Shown here in pieces: positions 19,665-30,150 of a DNA stretch of 64,000 nucleotides; within the stretch, counting starts at the first letter, position 1, and the number at the start of each line of letters is the position of its first letter. The position numbers and the translations under genes are program-made. The stretch spans positions 2,108,001 through 2,172,000 of the forward strand of contig OY723237.1 of NCBI GenBank assembly GCA_963210315.1. Direction: 5' to 3'. This stretch comes from Rhynchopus euleeides. Taxonomy: Eukaryota > Euglenozoa > Diplonemea > Diplonemida > Diplonemidae. Below the pieces are notes generated by a model that did not search any database, was not told where the DNA came from, and saw only the letters and a program-made list of their open reading frames with translations.

Positions 19665-19900
19665 TCGACTATTATAGTGACTATTATAGTCGCAGGTCCA
19701 CAAAAATAGTGACTATAATAGTGGCACGTCCACTATTATAGTGACTATAATAGTGGCATGTCCACTATAATAGTCACTATAATAGTGGCATGCCACTATT
19801 ATAGTGACTATTATAGTGGACATGCGACTATAATAGTCGCACGTCCACTATAATAGTCACTATAATACTGACATGGCGACTATTATAGTCGCCGTGCCAC
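19665..19900. repeat. Palindromic AT satellite, right arm
   Basis: Same ACTATTATAGTGACTATAAT units as 18463-18757, completing the foldback structure. Confidence 0.85.
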
Positions 19901-19984
19901 TATTTGCCCAGTATGTGTCCAGTATAATTGAGAATGTGTCCAGTATGTGGCGAGTAAGTGTGCCAAATTCGCCAGTATACCGTT

Positions 19985-20338
19985 TCCATATACCGTATAC
20001 GTAAATATTTTGGAACGTAAATATTATGGAACGTAAATATTATGGAACGTAAATATTTTGGAACGCTGGTGGGTTGGCGTTCCAGATTTTTTTCGTTCCA
20101 TAATATTTACAGGGCTTTCTGCGACTCGGGGACTTGGGCCAGGTGATCGGACAGCATACAGAGTCCCTGACGGGACCTACTCGTGCACTTTTCGCGCGAT
20201 TCCTGAGGCAAGCCACCCTCACCACCGAGTCCCCAACTGGCCCTGTAAATATTATGGAACGTAAATATTATGGAACGGACCGGGCAAAAATGGGCCCGTT
20301 CCATAATATTTACGTTCCATAATATTTACGTATACGGT
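19985..20338. repeat. Inner inverted repeat of CGTAAATATTATGGAACG units
   Basis: Four tandem GTAAATATTATGGAAC units on the left (19998-20060) face complementary units on the right (20235-20330), between GTATAC motifs. A small foldback nested in the larger one. Confidence 0.75.
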
Positions 20339-20425
20339 AGTACTATGTGTCCAGTATATAGTCACTATATAGTGGCAACTTATAGTGGACAAAAATAGTA
20401 CTACTTTTTTTTTGATCCCACCGTG

Positions 20426-21445
20426 ACCCTACCCTACCCTACCCTACAGCACGTCGGGGGTACCCACAACCCGACCCAACCCTACCCTAGGGTGAGGGTT
20501 GGGTACCCATTACCCGACCCAACACGACCCTACCCAACCCAGGGGTCAGGGCCAGGGTTGACCCTAGACCCAACCCAACCCAAGGGTTAGGGTCAGGGTT
20601 GACCCCAGACCCTACCCAACCCTAGGGTTAGGGTTAGGGTAAACCCTTGACCCAACCCTAGGGTTAGGGTCAGGGTTGACCCTAGACCCTACCCAACCCT
20701 AGGGTTAGGGTTAGGGTTAACCCTTGACCCAACCCTAGGGTTAGGGTTAGGGTTGACCCTAGACCCTACCCTAACCCTAGGGTTAGGGTCAGGGTTAACC
20801 CTAGACCCTACCCTAACCCTAGGGTTAGGGTTAGGGTTAACCCTAGACCCTACCCAACCCTCGGGTTAGGGTCAGGGTTGACCCTAGACCCTACCCAACC
20901 CTAGGGTTAGGGTCAGGGTTAACCCTAGACCCTACCCTAACCCTAGGGTTAGGGTTAGGGTTAACCCTTGACCCAACCCTAGGGTTAGGGTTAGGGTTGA
21001 CCCTAGACCCTACCCAACCCTCGGGTTAGGGTCAGGGTTGACCCTAGACCCTACCCAACCCTAGGGTTAGGGTCAGGGTTAACCCTAGACCCTACCCTAA
21101 CCCTAGGGTTAGGGTTAGGGTTAACCCTTGACCCAACCCTAGGGTTAGGGTTAGGGTTGACCCTAGACCCTACCCTAACCCTAGGGTTAGGGTTAGGGTT
21201 AACCCTTGACCCAACCCTAGGGTTAGGGTCAGGGTTGACCCTAGACCCTACCCTAGGGTTAGGGTAGGGTATAGGGTTAACCCCAACCCTGATCCGAGGG
21301 TTGGGTCGGGTCTAGGGTTCACCCTGACCCAAACCCGAACCCTAGGGTAGGGTTGGGTCTAGGGTGAACCCTAACCCTAGGGTCGGGCAGGGTCTTGGGT
21401 TAACCCCCAACCCTAACCCTCGGGTTGGGTAGGGTATAGGGTGGT
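20426..21445. repeat. Interstitial telomere-like repeat in alternating orientation
   Basis: About 1 kb of CCCTAA/TTAGGG variants (CCCTACCC, TTAGGGTCAGGGTT and others). Blocks of CCCTAA and TTAGGG alternate about every 30 bp, giving head-to-head units of roughly 60 bp, for example around CCCTAGGGTTAGGG. A true telomere would keep one orientation. TTAGGG fits euglenozoan telomeres, among many others. Confidence 0.9.
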
Positions 21446-21469
21446 ACAAAAGGTGGCCACTGGCACCTT

Positions 21470-22050
21470 GTTGCTCAACGAACCACCCCACCTTCACAAA
21501 GAGGTGCTCTATACCAATACGGGGTGTGGGGTACGAAGAGATGCACTGCTGATGCACTAATTCGCGCATTTCTGTGCTTTACAATCGTCAGAAAATGGTT
21601 TGGTGCCTGGAATAGACGGGCACCGCTCATTATGAGGAAGCAGTGGGAAAAGAGCAAGAGTGCCTGACACTGCCGTACTCAAGGACCTTGGAAGAGCTGC
21701 TCTTCGTCAACAATGCATCGACGGTATTAGCCGACGCCTGCGTGATGTCTTAATTGTCCATCTGGGATCATCATGACACGCAATCGGCCATTTTTCTTGA
21801 TGAGCTGCTGGGGGCAGCGTTGGACACCCTCGTGAGCTGCCATCTTTCCGCATGTTACAGGCAGCTGAAAGGATCCCAACAGGAAACAGTGGACCATCCG
21901 ACTAAGTCTGCTCAACTTTGGCCATCCTTCAGTAGTCAGGGACGGTATCACTGAAACCTCAACACGTTCCTCTCTTGGACTGACTCCGCCGTGCGGCACT
22001 GCATATGCACAGAGAGCTGCTGCTGCTATCATTCATGAGTCATGAAGGAC
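21470..22050 (+). pseudogene. Possible decayed gene, three frames
   Basis: Successive protein-like stretches in different frames on one strand: ALIRAFLCFTIVRKWFGAWN ending at a stop at 21666, DTAVLKDLGRAALRQQ running to about 21772, and SAIFLDELLGAALDTLVS (about 21782-21954). They follow each other without overlap, as frameshifts in one old gene would. Family not recognised. The reverse strand also has open frames here, so this is weak. Confidence 0.25.
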
Positions 22051-22790
22051 TCTTCTTCCGACCTGGGACGACCTTCGTTTAGAAGGACACACACTTGGAC
22101 ATCCATGCTGCTCCTGTAACGAACGACACGCATTGTGATGAAGGGTCGATGATCACGTCATCATGGATACCACATCAGCTGCGGGGGACTAACCCTGTAA
22201 GGGCGGCTCCCGCCCTGACCCGGAAGCAGAACGAGGGTGCCTTCCTTGCGATATTTTAGGATGGCTACCCTGTCCACAGCACCGAGATACGCATTGCACG
22301 ACAATGGAGCCTTCCAAGTGCGGCTGCTTCCTGGGAGTTGGTGTTCTGTGTCAGGAGGGATGAAAAGCTGTGGACCGAGGCTCAGAGTAGAGCGCAGGGA
22401 GGGTTGAGGGAAGAACTGCTCAGAGGTGTGTATCCGCCCGGTTCTACACGAAGAGATGTGTGTGCTGCTGAGTAAGTGACACCCGTTCCAAAGCCCCAGC
22501 ATTTTTTGTCAAAAATACAACGAAAAGGGTCTGTTAGTAGCTGGTTTGGAGAAGACGTCCCTTCCTGGACCACCTTTTGGACCACCTCCAGGTACAGAAG
22601 GTGGTACAAAAATTCACCTAGGCGATTTTGGGTCAAAAAATGGGGTTTTCGGGTGGAAATCGACCCGGCACACCGGTTCCGGACCGATCTGGACCTGGTT
22701 TCACCGGTTTTTGGCACTTATTTGCCCCCAGGCGCGATCCTCAAAAATGTCAAAATGTGACCGACTTTGACACCCCCGGGCATAGACCCC
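22051..22790. other. Intergenic, no supported gene
   Basis: A short ATG-started frame at 22262 (MATLSTAPRYALHD) is protein-like but only about 50 codons. The rest is AT-rich repeat with CCACCTTTTGGACCACC near 22570. Confidence 0.3.
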
Positions 22791-23700
22791 GATAAGAGGG
22801 GGTCGGGGGTCGGGGGTCGGGAGGGGGTCCGAGGGGGTCGCCTTGAGGAATTTGCCTGAATGGGGACCACCAATAAGGGGTGTTCATAGGCACCCCATGG
22901 CCAAAATGACCCCACTGCGATCCGCACAAACTCCAAACATTCAAAAGAACGGGTTTTTGAAAAACCCGAGGAGGGGGTCGGGGAGGGTGCCGCTGGGTGG
23001 GTGAGTAGGGTGGCATGGTGTGTGCCTCCCAGGCATCTCCTCCCACGACTATCCCTGGACCAGACCCACATTTCATGAGTGAAGCTTGGTACTTCTATCC
23101 ACGAAATGACCCCACTACGATCCGCAGTAGTCCCAAATATTCAAAAGGACGGGGTTTTGCAAACCCTGTGTGGGGGGGTCGGAGGGGGTCGGGAGGGGGG
23201 GCCGACCCCTCATACTCCGACCCCCAAGTTTGCAACCCCCCATTTTCCGACCCCTGAGAAATAGTGCAAAAGTTCCGACCCCCAAGTTTCAGACCCCCAT
23301 TTTCTGACCCCCTTCCGACCCCTCCCTCCCCCCGTATTCCGACCCCCGAGAACAATGGGGGGTCGGGAGGGGGGCCGACCCCTGACCCCCATATCCGACC
23401 CCTCGATTCCGACCCCCGGGTTTCCGACCCCCATTCTCGACGAGGACCACCTCTGCATTTCAGGGGTGTTGTGTGGCACCTACACCAACAAAGTGACCCC
23501 ACTACGATCCGCACGGAGTCCAAACAATGCAACAGAGGGAGAAACCCGCGTTTCCTCGGGAAAAACCCAGGGGTTTTCCCAGATATTTGGGGGGGGGGGG
23601 TCTTTTATAAGAGGGGGTCGGGGGTCGGGGGTCGGGTGGGGTCAGGGGGTCGGATTCTTATCGGGGTCTCTGCCTAGGGGGGGGGGGGGTAGGGGGGGTC
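22791..23700. repeat. G-rich/C-rich strand-switching tract with three core-repeat copies
   Basis: GGGGGTCGGGGGTC runs (22797-22850, 23165-23200, 23350-23375, 23590-23660) alternate with CCGACCCCC runs (23200-23430). The tract can form hairpins and, in single strands, G-quadruplexes. Copies of the ~60-bp GACCCCACTACGATC core sit at 22906, 23105 and 23494. No gene. Confidence 0.65.
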
Positions 23701-23720
23701 AAATGCCACCCTTTTACGTG

Positions 23721-24819
23721 GACAAACACGATTTTTCAAAAAACCGGCGCAGAGGCCCCAAAGCCCCCGTAAACCCTCCAAACCCCCCCAGATCGGTCCG
23801 GAAACCCATCGAACCCCACTTTTCCACCATTCCGGGCACCTCAGGTGCCCGAATTGGGGTATCTAAATTTTGTGCCACCGTTTGGTACCGTACAGTGCCA
23901 CTGTGTGGGAGGTTGGAAAAGAAAATGCCCCAACACACCACATCTGAGGGTTGCAATGCATGTTGCTTGCCAACCACGTCATCCGGTGGGTGTCAGGCGC
24001 TATGTAGGTGGCATTAGCCAGGTCTTCGATGTGTTCTGGCTTGTATATATACCTCCCTGCCACCATGCACCGGGAGGCTGCCTGTAGGTACGGAACAGTC
24101 CAGATGGTCGTGTGATTCCTGTGCAGCAGTGCTCCACAACCGGGATGTGTTGACAACGACTGTTGCAACACGAGCTGTACATTCCGGGAACACATGAAGT
24201 GCGCTGTCGTGGTACCCATTGTGCCAGAATTGGTAGTTGCTGCGGTCTACTTTGCCTGGCCCAAGAGCACTGGTACTGAACGGTGCAATATGCGTGGCGA
24301 GGTGAATACAACGGAAGCGCGCAAAGTCAATACAGCTCTCGGATGGCGGGTGGTGGTGCCACTAGTGTGTGACGTTCACTCGAGGATACAACGCATCACA
24401 ATGAATCAGCAACCGTGGACCGAGTACAATACGCTCTCTGTGGCTGGTGTGGGGGACAAAGGCAGTGCCTGTGCCGCAGGCAGGGAGGTATATATACAAG
24501 CCAGAACACATCGAAGACCTGGCTAATGCCACCTACATAGCGCCTGACACCCACCGGATGACGTGGTTGGCAAGCAACATGCATTGCAACCCTCAGATGT
24601 GGTGTGTTGGGGCATTTTCTTTTCCAACCTCCCACACAGTGGCACTGTACGGTACCAAACGGTGGCACAAAATTTAGGTACCCCAATTCGGGCACCTGAG
24701 GTGCCCGGAATGGTGGAAAAGTGGGGTTCGATGGGTTTCCGGACCGATCTGGGGGGGTTTGGAGGGTTTACGGGGGCTTTGGGGCCTCTGCGCCGGTTTT
24801 TTGAAAAATCGTGTTTGTC
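23721..24819. mobile_element. Foldback element with 341-bp arms
   Basis: Positions 23721-24061 are the near-perfect reverse complement of 24479-24819, separated by a 417-bp spacer. The outer ends are GACAAACACG and CGTGTTTGTC; beyond them come G-runs with GGTCAAA on both sides, a possible target duplication. The arms contain GGCACCTCAGGTGCC palindromes and a TATATATA stretch. Mirror-image short frames in both arms are a by-product of the symmetry. Confidence 0.85.
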
Positions 24820-25236
24820 ACCCCCATTTGGCCCCCCCTAGGGGGGGGGGGTCAAAATTGGACCCGGACATCCGGACACCCGGATTTCCGGGTCCGGGCA
24901 TGTCCGCCCTGTCCGCCCTGAAATCGCCTAAGGGGCCGGGGGAAATCCAGGAAATTCGGGAAATCCAGGAATATGAAGAATCCTCCATCTTGTATTCCAT
25001 TTATATTTTGGGATTTCAAAATACCTACCACCCCCCGTGTATATGTCACCCCCCACAGGTGCAAAAATCGGGAGGGGGGTGACATGAACACACCTTTTAG
25101 GGGGTGACATATACACGGGGGGTGGCAGGTTAGTGTATGTCACCCCCCGCCAGGGCCGCCTGGGGGTGACATAAACACACCCCTTTTGGGGGGTGACATA
25201 TACACGGGGGGTGGTAGGTACATCTTATATTCAATT
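24820..25236. repeat. GTGTATATGTCACCCCCC inverted-repeat MITEs
   Basis: Between 25024 and 25219 the motif GTGTATATGTCACCCCCC and its complement GGGGGGTGACATATACAC occur as two overlapping hairpin units bounded by CCTACCACC and GGTGGTAGG. No gene. 24840-25020 is unique-looking with no ORF. Confidence 0.65.
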
Positions 25237-25509
25237 GGTGTACCTGAAATCCCGTACATACCGTACGAAAGAACTACGAAATACGGGGTAGGGAGTCGTT
25301 TTTTATTTTTGGAGTTGTGCTAACAACGCAGGAAACTTTGCTATGCAGATCATGCAGGACACACCACACCCGCAGCAGGCGTGTGGGGTGTTCTCGCGAT
25401 CGACGAAGAATTTGCTGGTTCTTCTCTCGTGCTTGCCCTTACACAACACTTCTCGCTCACCTCCCCCGCGAGAAACCCCCACACGCCCCTTTCACCCCCA
25501 CCCAAAGAG

Positions 25510-26400
25510 ATGACGAAACGCTCCGCCAAGCCGGCGAAGAAGAAGTCGCCGCCCCCTGCCGCGGTGCCGGAGCCTGAGGGGTGTTCTCGCGATCGACGAA
25601 TACCCGCTGGTTCTTCTCTCCCCTTTCTGATTTGCAGACACAAAGTTTTGGTGGCACTTTTTTTTGGGGGGTATTTTTGGGGGTGTGCTTTCAATGTTTG
25701 AGGTGACCCAACAAGCCCAGGATGCGATGCAGCAAAGACGTGTCATGTCCCGTTGATATCACCTCACAAGATCGCCTTGCTCCCACTTCGGCATCCACAT
25801 ACATACGACACATGACACACCCAGCAGATCAGTTCTAACAACATCCCTAAGTATAGCTACCAACTGGTGAAGAAAATGCCCGGGCTCACATTTCAGGTTT
25901 CAACGACAAGTTGCTGCACAGACCGGCGTGTTTCAAATGAGCCTTACCGCAGGAGCTCACGATGGCGGGGTGGAGGCAGCTGTGAGGGAGGCCGGCTACA
26001 AGATGAAGCGCCCTCTGCTCCATGTTCTGTGGGGCAACTTACTGGAGGCAACGGAGACACTGCCTCTGGGCGAAGCCATAGGGAAGCGTTGTTGTGTCAG
26101 CACCTTCGCACTTTATTTTGAAAACAAGGCAGCTGCCTTGTTTTCAAAATAAGGTGCGAAGGTGCTGAAGCCGCTCTGAAGCATGGCACCGACAAGGTGA
26201 AGACCCTCCTCAAGTCAGCAAGGCCTTCCAACCTGTGGAGGCCCAAGCCTGCAGCAAAGAAGCCTGCCAAGAAGCCGGCTGCTAAGGCAGCCAGCTCAAC
26301 CTCGCAAAGAGGCGCCTTGTTGGAGACCTCTCCCGCAGCGCCGAGCGCCACGGACAGTGCGGTGGCAACACTCCTCGACTTCCTGATGCCACAGGCCTAG
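25510..26400 (+). pseudogene. Broken Lys/Ala-rich protein gene inside copy A
   Basis: Pieces in order: MTKRSAKPAKKKSPPP at 25510; GVEAAVREAGYKMKRPLL (about 25968), then NLLEATETLPLGEAIG; a palindrome at 26099-26166; then ALKHGTDKVKTLLKSARP through a Lys/Pro/Ala repeat to a TAG at 26398. Stops and frame changes separate them. The composition resembles the N-terminus of the 333-aa protein in the CMC transposon, but I see no aligned homology. Function unknown. Confidence 0.4.
26099..26166. repeat. 68-bp near-perfect palindrome inside the gene relic
   Basis: Two 34-bp arms centred on GGCAGCTGCC, one mismatch (33/34). The outer part is AGCACCTTCGCAC/GTGCGAAGGTGCT. A slightly diverged version lies at 57927-57994 in copy B. 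Confidence 0.9.
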
Positions 26401-27073
26401 AAGTCGTCAGTCCATTCCGCCAGCACAGCAACCAGCCTGATGCCCAGTGCGTGGTTTGTTGATCAGAATTGTTGTTGTTCATGTTCTTTGTTCTCAGAGC
26501 CCGTAGAAGGAAATGAACAGAATCGCTGATCTTGCCCCAAGCAGCCTTGGAACAGATATCAGGTCAGCGAGCAGTGCCAGAGTTGGCCTCAGACGGTCAC
26601 TACTAAACACGCCAGGTTCGTAATACCCTTGCAACACCATCTTTATTCCACACGCCAACATGATCCACGTGATCAGCCGAGGCGAATGGTGGCTTTGTTG
26701 CTCACCTGTGGCGGTCTTGTTGATTGGTGTGCTGCAGTACGCGGGTCGGCGGGCCGTGGCTTGGCGGTGGCGGTCATCCCGCTCCGCGTCGGGGGCGAGC
26801 CCAGGCCCCCTTCCCCAACATGCTGCTGCTTTTGATGATTTACGTGCTATTGTGTGAGCAAGGTGGGTTCTGTCAGGACGGTGTATGTTGCCGGGGGGGG
26901 GGCGCGTGGGGCTGCCATTGAGTTGCACGGAGTGTGTCAGTGCGTGCATTCTGTGCGTGCATTCTAGAAAAAAATACGCCACTCCAGCCGCCAAAAAAGC
27001 AGGGGAAAAAACGACACCCCTACCACTAAAATCCTTACGAAAGAAGTACGAAATACGGGATGTCAATTACACC

Positions 27074-27732
27074 AATTACACCAGAATCAAGGTACATCTT
27101 GTATTCGAGGTACCTGGGACCCCCCGTGTATAAGTCCCCCCCCCTTACCCCCGTGTTTAAGTCCCCCCCTGGGGGTCTGGCAGGGGGGGGACTTAAACAC
27201 AGGGGGACCTAAACACGGGGGTGGGCTGGTCTGGAGGGTCATCAGGTGGCCCCTAGGCCCTCCAGGTGCTGTCTGAGTCGAAAAGTGGGGTGCCAAAAGT
27301 CCATCCGGACCGGAATTACCCCCCTACGACAGCAGAGGAAGAGGTCTTCTTGGTCTCCACTGTGCCACCCCCGTGTTTAAGCCCCCCCTGTGTTTAGGTC
27401 CGCCCCCCCCGTGTTTAAGTCCCCCCCGGCCGAAAATCGCCTCCAGGGGGGGGACTTAAACACGGGGGGTCCCAGGTACATCTTGTATTCGACCCCCCCC
27501 AGTAATGGAGGACCGCCTGCCAGTGGAGGGGGCACACAAATCCGCAAACTTTGGGGCAAGGAATGGAGACAAGGTCTATTGGTGCCACTTCGGGGAACCA
27601 GGGTGCACGGGCCCCGCAAACCCGCAAGCTCATGCGGTCCAGAGGCATCAGAACCACTGCTGAAGCCCGCCGCGCATTCCCCTCAGCTACGGCGTCCGCA
27701 GTCCCCACCACCACCGAGAAGATGTGAACGGA
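27074..27732. repeat. GTGTTTAAGTCCCCCC hairpin repeats
   Basis: The motif GTGTTTAAGTCCCCCC and its complement flank two short hairpin units (about 27119-27225 and 27368-27470), like the GTGTATATGTCACCCCCC units at 25 kb. Both pairs end next to GGTACATCTTRTATTC. No gene. Confidence 0.6.
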
Positions 27733-27736
27733 TGGC

Positions 27737-27977
27737 CCACCCCACCCCACCCCACCCCACCCCACCCCACCCCACCCCACCCCACCCCACCCCACCCCAC
27801 CCCACCCCACCCCACCCCACCCCACCCCACCCCACCCCACCCCACCCCACCCCACCCCACCCCACCCCACCCCACCCCACCCCACCCCACCCCACCCCAC
27901 CCCACCCCACCCCACCCCACCCCACCCCACCCCACCCCACCCCACCCCACCCCACCCCACCCCACCCCACCCCACCC
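27737..27977. repeat. (CCCCA)n minisatellite, about 48 copies
   Basis: About 240 bp of perfect CCCCA pentamers ending 115 bp before an ATG. The complementary GGGGT strand can form G-quadruplexes. Long open frames on both strands here are repeat artefacts. Confidence 0.98.
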
Positions 27978-28092
27978 CTTTGCCACGACGTGTCTCCACT
28001 GCCTGTGTTCTCCACTTCACAATCCACCACCACTCCCCCCCTACCCCAACCCTGCTCGTTTCACCACCCCAGTCAGGACACCACACCGCACC

Positions 28093-29166
28093 ATGTCTAT
28101 TTCACTGCTCCTTGGCGTGGCTGCGGCGGGTGCAATCAAGGGCATTGCCTTGGGGACACCCGAGGCGTGCGCCGCCGTGCAGCTCGAGGAGAACGGCCCG
28201 TGGACCGCCCGCAGCTGTGCCGGCAACACGGTGAACATCATGTGGGCACGCATGTGGAACGCCACGCACGGCTATGCCTATTCCACGGACACCGCGGACC
28301 CCTCCGGCGGGGTTGCCTTCCGCCGGACCCACGACTCCGGCGAGACGTGGGCTGTGGTGCACAAGCTGAGCCCCTTCGACAGCTACACCGACCTCGACTG
28401 GCGCGACTGGAGCACCGCCATCGCAACGGGTTGGACGAAGTCTGCCGCATCCCCCGCCTCCACACCCATCCTCCTCCGCACCGGCAACAGCGGTGACTCC
28501 TGGGAACAGGCCTCCATCAGCAACCTGCCCCAGGGTGTCTCCGTGCATGCCATGGCTGTGGCTTGGTACGTCGGGGATAAGGCGCTGGCAGGAGGGTACA
28601 CCGTTGACAGCCAGGGCGTCTCCCGTGCCTGCCTGTATCACACGGCTGATGCGGGGCTGACGTGGGGCTATGTCCCTGCGAGTGAGGGGATGCTGATCGA
28701 CCACATCCACCCTGTGACCAGCACGCAGCTGTGGTTTGGGGGTGTTTCGGATGACAGCCGCGCCGCCATCTGGCGCACGGAGAATGAGGGTGCGAGCCTG
28801 ATCAGGGAGAAGGTGGAGGGCGATGAGAACTTCAAGTTCTCTGCGGCGTATCAGGTCAACATGAAGAACAATGGGACCGCGGCGATTGCGGGGCGTGCGA
28901 TTGTCGGGAGCCACAACACCATCCTGCGGTACGACCCTCCGCAGCACACGTGGCGTGCGGATTACGGGTCGTTCTTCCCGGAGGAGCAGGTGCACATGTG
29001 CTACAACAACGCAAAGGGGACTGCGGCAGTGGCGGCAGGCGCGACGAACACGCTGATGCAGCCCTTCATCACGCAGTGGTCGGAGGCATCTGGGTGGCAG
29101 AAGGCGCTTGTGCTGCAGAACGTCACATCCCCGCAGCGTTACAACACAATCTACATCTTCTACTGA
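28093..29166 (+). CDS. Secreted Asp-box (BNR-like) beta-propeller protein
   Basis: 357 residues from an ATG in CACCATGT context. A pyrimidine-rich stretch ending CACCCCAG lies 22 nt upstream, a likely (trans-)splice acceptor. The N-terminus MSISLLLGVAAAGAIKGIAL is a signal peptide. Four Asp-box-like turns follow: HDSGETWAVV (about residue 81), GNSGDSWEQA (about 137), ADAGLTWGYV (about 189) and a degenerate TENEGASL (about 233). This spacing fits sialidase-like or Ycf48-like propellers. No sialidase catalytic set is evident, so enzymatic activity is not claimed. Possibly an extracellular binding or carbohydrate-active protein. It is intact, with a stop at 29164-29166, and is the clearest host gene in the left half. 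Confidence 0.85.
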   Translation: MSISLLLGVAAAGAIKGIALGTPEACAAVQLEENGPWTARSCAGNTVNIMWARMWNATHGYAYSTDTADPSGGVAFRRTHDSGETWAVVHKLSPFDSYTDLDWRDWSTAIATGWTKSAASPASTPILLRTGNSGDSWEQASISNLPQGVSVHAMAVAWYVGDKALAGGYTVDSQGVSRACLYHTADAGLTWGYVPASEGMLIDHIHPVTSTQLWFGGVSDDSRAAIWRTENEGASLIREKVEGDENFKFSAAYQVNMKNNGTAAIAGRAIVGSHNTILRYDPPQHTWRADYGSFFPEEQVHMCYNNAKGTAAVAAGATNTLMQPFITQWSEASGWQKALVLQNVTSPQRYNTIYIFY

Positions 29167-29570
29167 TCCTCCGTCGGGGTGGGTGGTGGCGTTGGGACAG
29201 CAAAAAAGGGCGCAGCGACGTCAAGGTAGATACCTGCCGAAGGTTGGTGCTGTGTGAGGGTGCTGTGCCTCTCTCTCTGCTGCAGATCCCAACGTAAGGC
29301 TCAGGTGGTGGTGGTGGTGATGGTGGGGAGGTCCAACCATACTGAGTAGGGCGATCTCCTAGAATCAACAGCCACGCACAACAGAGGCTCAGCAGTCGCA
29401 GCGCGAGCTGCGAAAACAAAATTTGCTGGTCTGTTTTGTTTGCATCAGTATCAGGGATTGCCAGTCAGGGAGGGGGTGTGTGGGTGGGGGTGCAGAAGAA
29501 GCGAACAGCTTCTGGCACACACCCATCCCCCGCCGCCCCTTTCCTACTTCTGTTTACTACCCCCCCCCCC
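29167..29570. other. 3' flank of the propeller gene
   Basis: Probable 3' UTR and spacer. It contains a CT-run with CTGCAG (29268-29286) that could be a 3' processing or splice-acceptor signal, and a poly-C run just before the next element. No gene seen. Confidence 0.4.
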
Positions 29571-29578
29571 CCCTAGGG

Positions 29579-30148
29579 CAGTGCTCGCCGAATACGGGCA
29601 TACGTATGCGTATTCATACGTATGCACGTATGCAGATTTCGGAAAAACGCTTGCATACGTCTGTTAATACTTTTGCACTGTACGCTGCCAGGCAGGGCTT
29701 CCCCTACACATGCCACTCGTTGGTGCCTGCCCACTGCGCCTCCTGCTGTTCTGGCACGAACGACGTCGCGACTGTGCCCAAAAAATGCCCGGAAACACAT
29801 TTTTGGGACATATGCGCACCCAGAGAGCCAGATTTGGCCGTTGGGGGAAAATCAGATTTTGGGTCCATCCGGGCCTAGGTACATGTACCAAGTACTTTGG
29901 TACAGGAGCCAAGTGGGCCGTCGGGCCCGGCCCATACATATGGGCTTTCCCCGACCCAAGGTACGTGGGCCCACTGCGCACTGAGAACCTAGCCCACAGG
30001 ACGACAGGACGCGCACAGGCACTGGGCCCACTCTCCTCCACCTGTGACCTGCCAGCCGTATGCGTATTCGAGCCGTATGCGTATTCATACGTATGCACGT
30101 ATGCAGATTTTGGGTTTTTCGAAGAATACGCGTATTCTGCAAGCACTG
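29579..30148. mobile_element. 570-bp hAT-like non-autonomous element
   Basis: Ends CAGTGCTCGCCGAATACG and, in reverse, CAGTGCTTGCAGAATACG. The 8-bp flanks CCCTAGGG (29571-29578) and CCCTAGGC (30149-30156) match 7 of 8, as expected for hAT target duplications. Inside, tandem CATACGTATGC motifs at both ends form further inverted repeats. No transposase. Because CCTAGG is palindromic and also borders the next element, the duplication is not fully secure. Confidence 0.65.
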
Positions 30149-30150
30149 CC

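Larger units (their letters stand above)
18434..20425. mobile_element. 2-kb foldback element inserted in a CCCTAC array
   Basis: Ends are inverted: CACGGTGGGATCA at 18434 and TGATCCCACCGTG finishing at 20425, each followed inwards by A-rich sequence and AATAGTACTA. Both arms contain long ACTATTATAGT/ACTATAATAGT palindromes. The flanks are CCCTACCCTAC on the left and ACCCTACCCTACC on the right, so a telomere-like array was split. The centre (18770-19650) holds no gene I can support. The first 8 bases equal those of the CMC transposon at 43954, which may indicate one superfamily. Confidence 0.7.
25237..27073 (+). mobile_element. GGTGTA-ended element carrying gene debris, copy A
   Basis: Starts GGTGTACCTGAAATCCCGTA; its 3' end read in reverse is GGTGTAATTGACATCCCGTA. 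A second copy lies at 57283-58740. Copy A holds an extra ~330-bp block (25315-25650) with a duplicated 20-mer GGTGTTCTCGCGATCGACGA (25386 and 25578). Flanking bases are complementary rather than directly repeated (AATT here), so target duplication is unresolved. The cargo resembles a broken Lys/Ala-rich protein gene. Confidence 0.7.

Noticed and set aside
20426-21445. A genuine chromosome end
   Set aside because: Repeat orientation alternates and unique sequence continues on both sides.
23845-24695. Two mirror-image copies of an 80-100 aa protein
   Set aside because: They arise from the foldback arms reading the same sequence in both directions; no codon bias seen.
27415-28496. Very long open frames on both strands across the (CCCCA)n array
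   Set aside because: A pentamer without stops is open in most frames; the Pro/His/Thr and Gly/Val/Trp repeats are artefacts.
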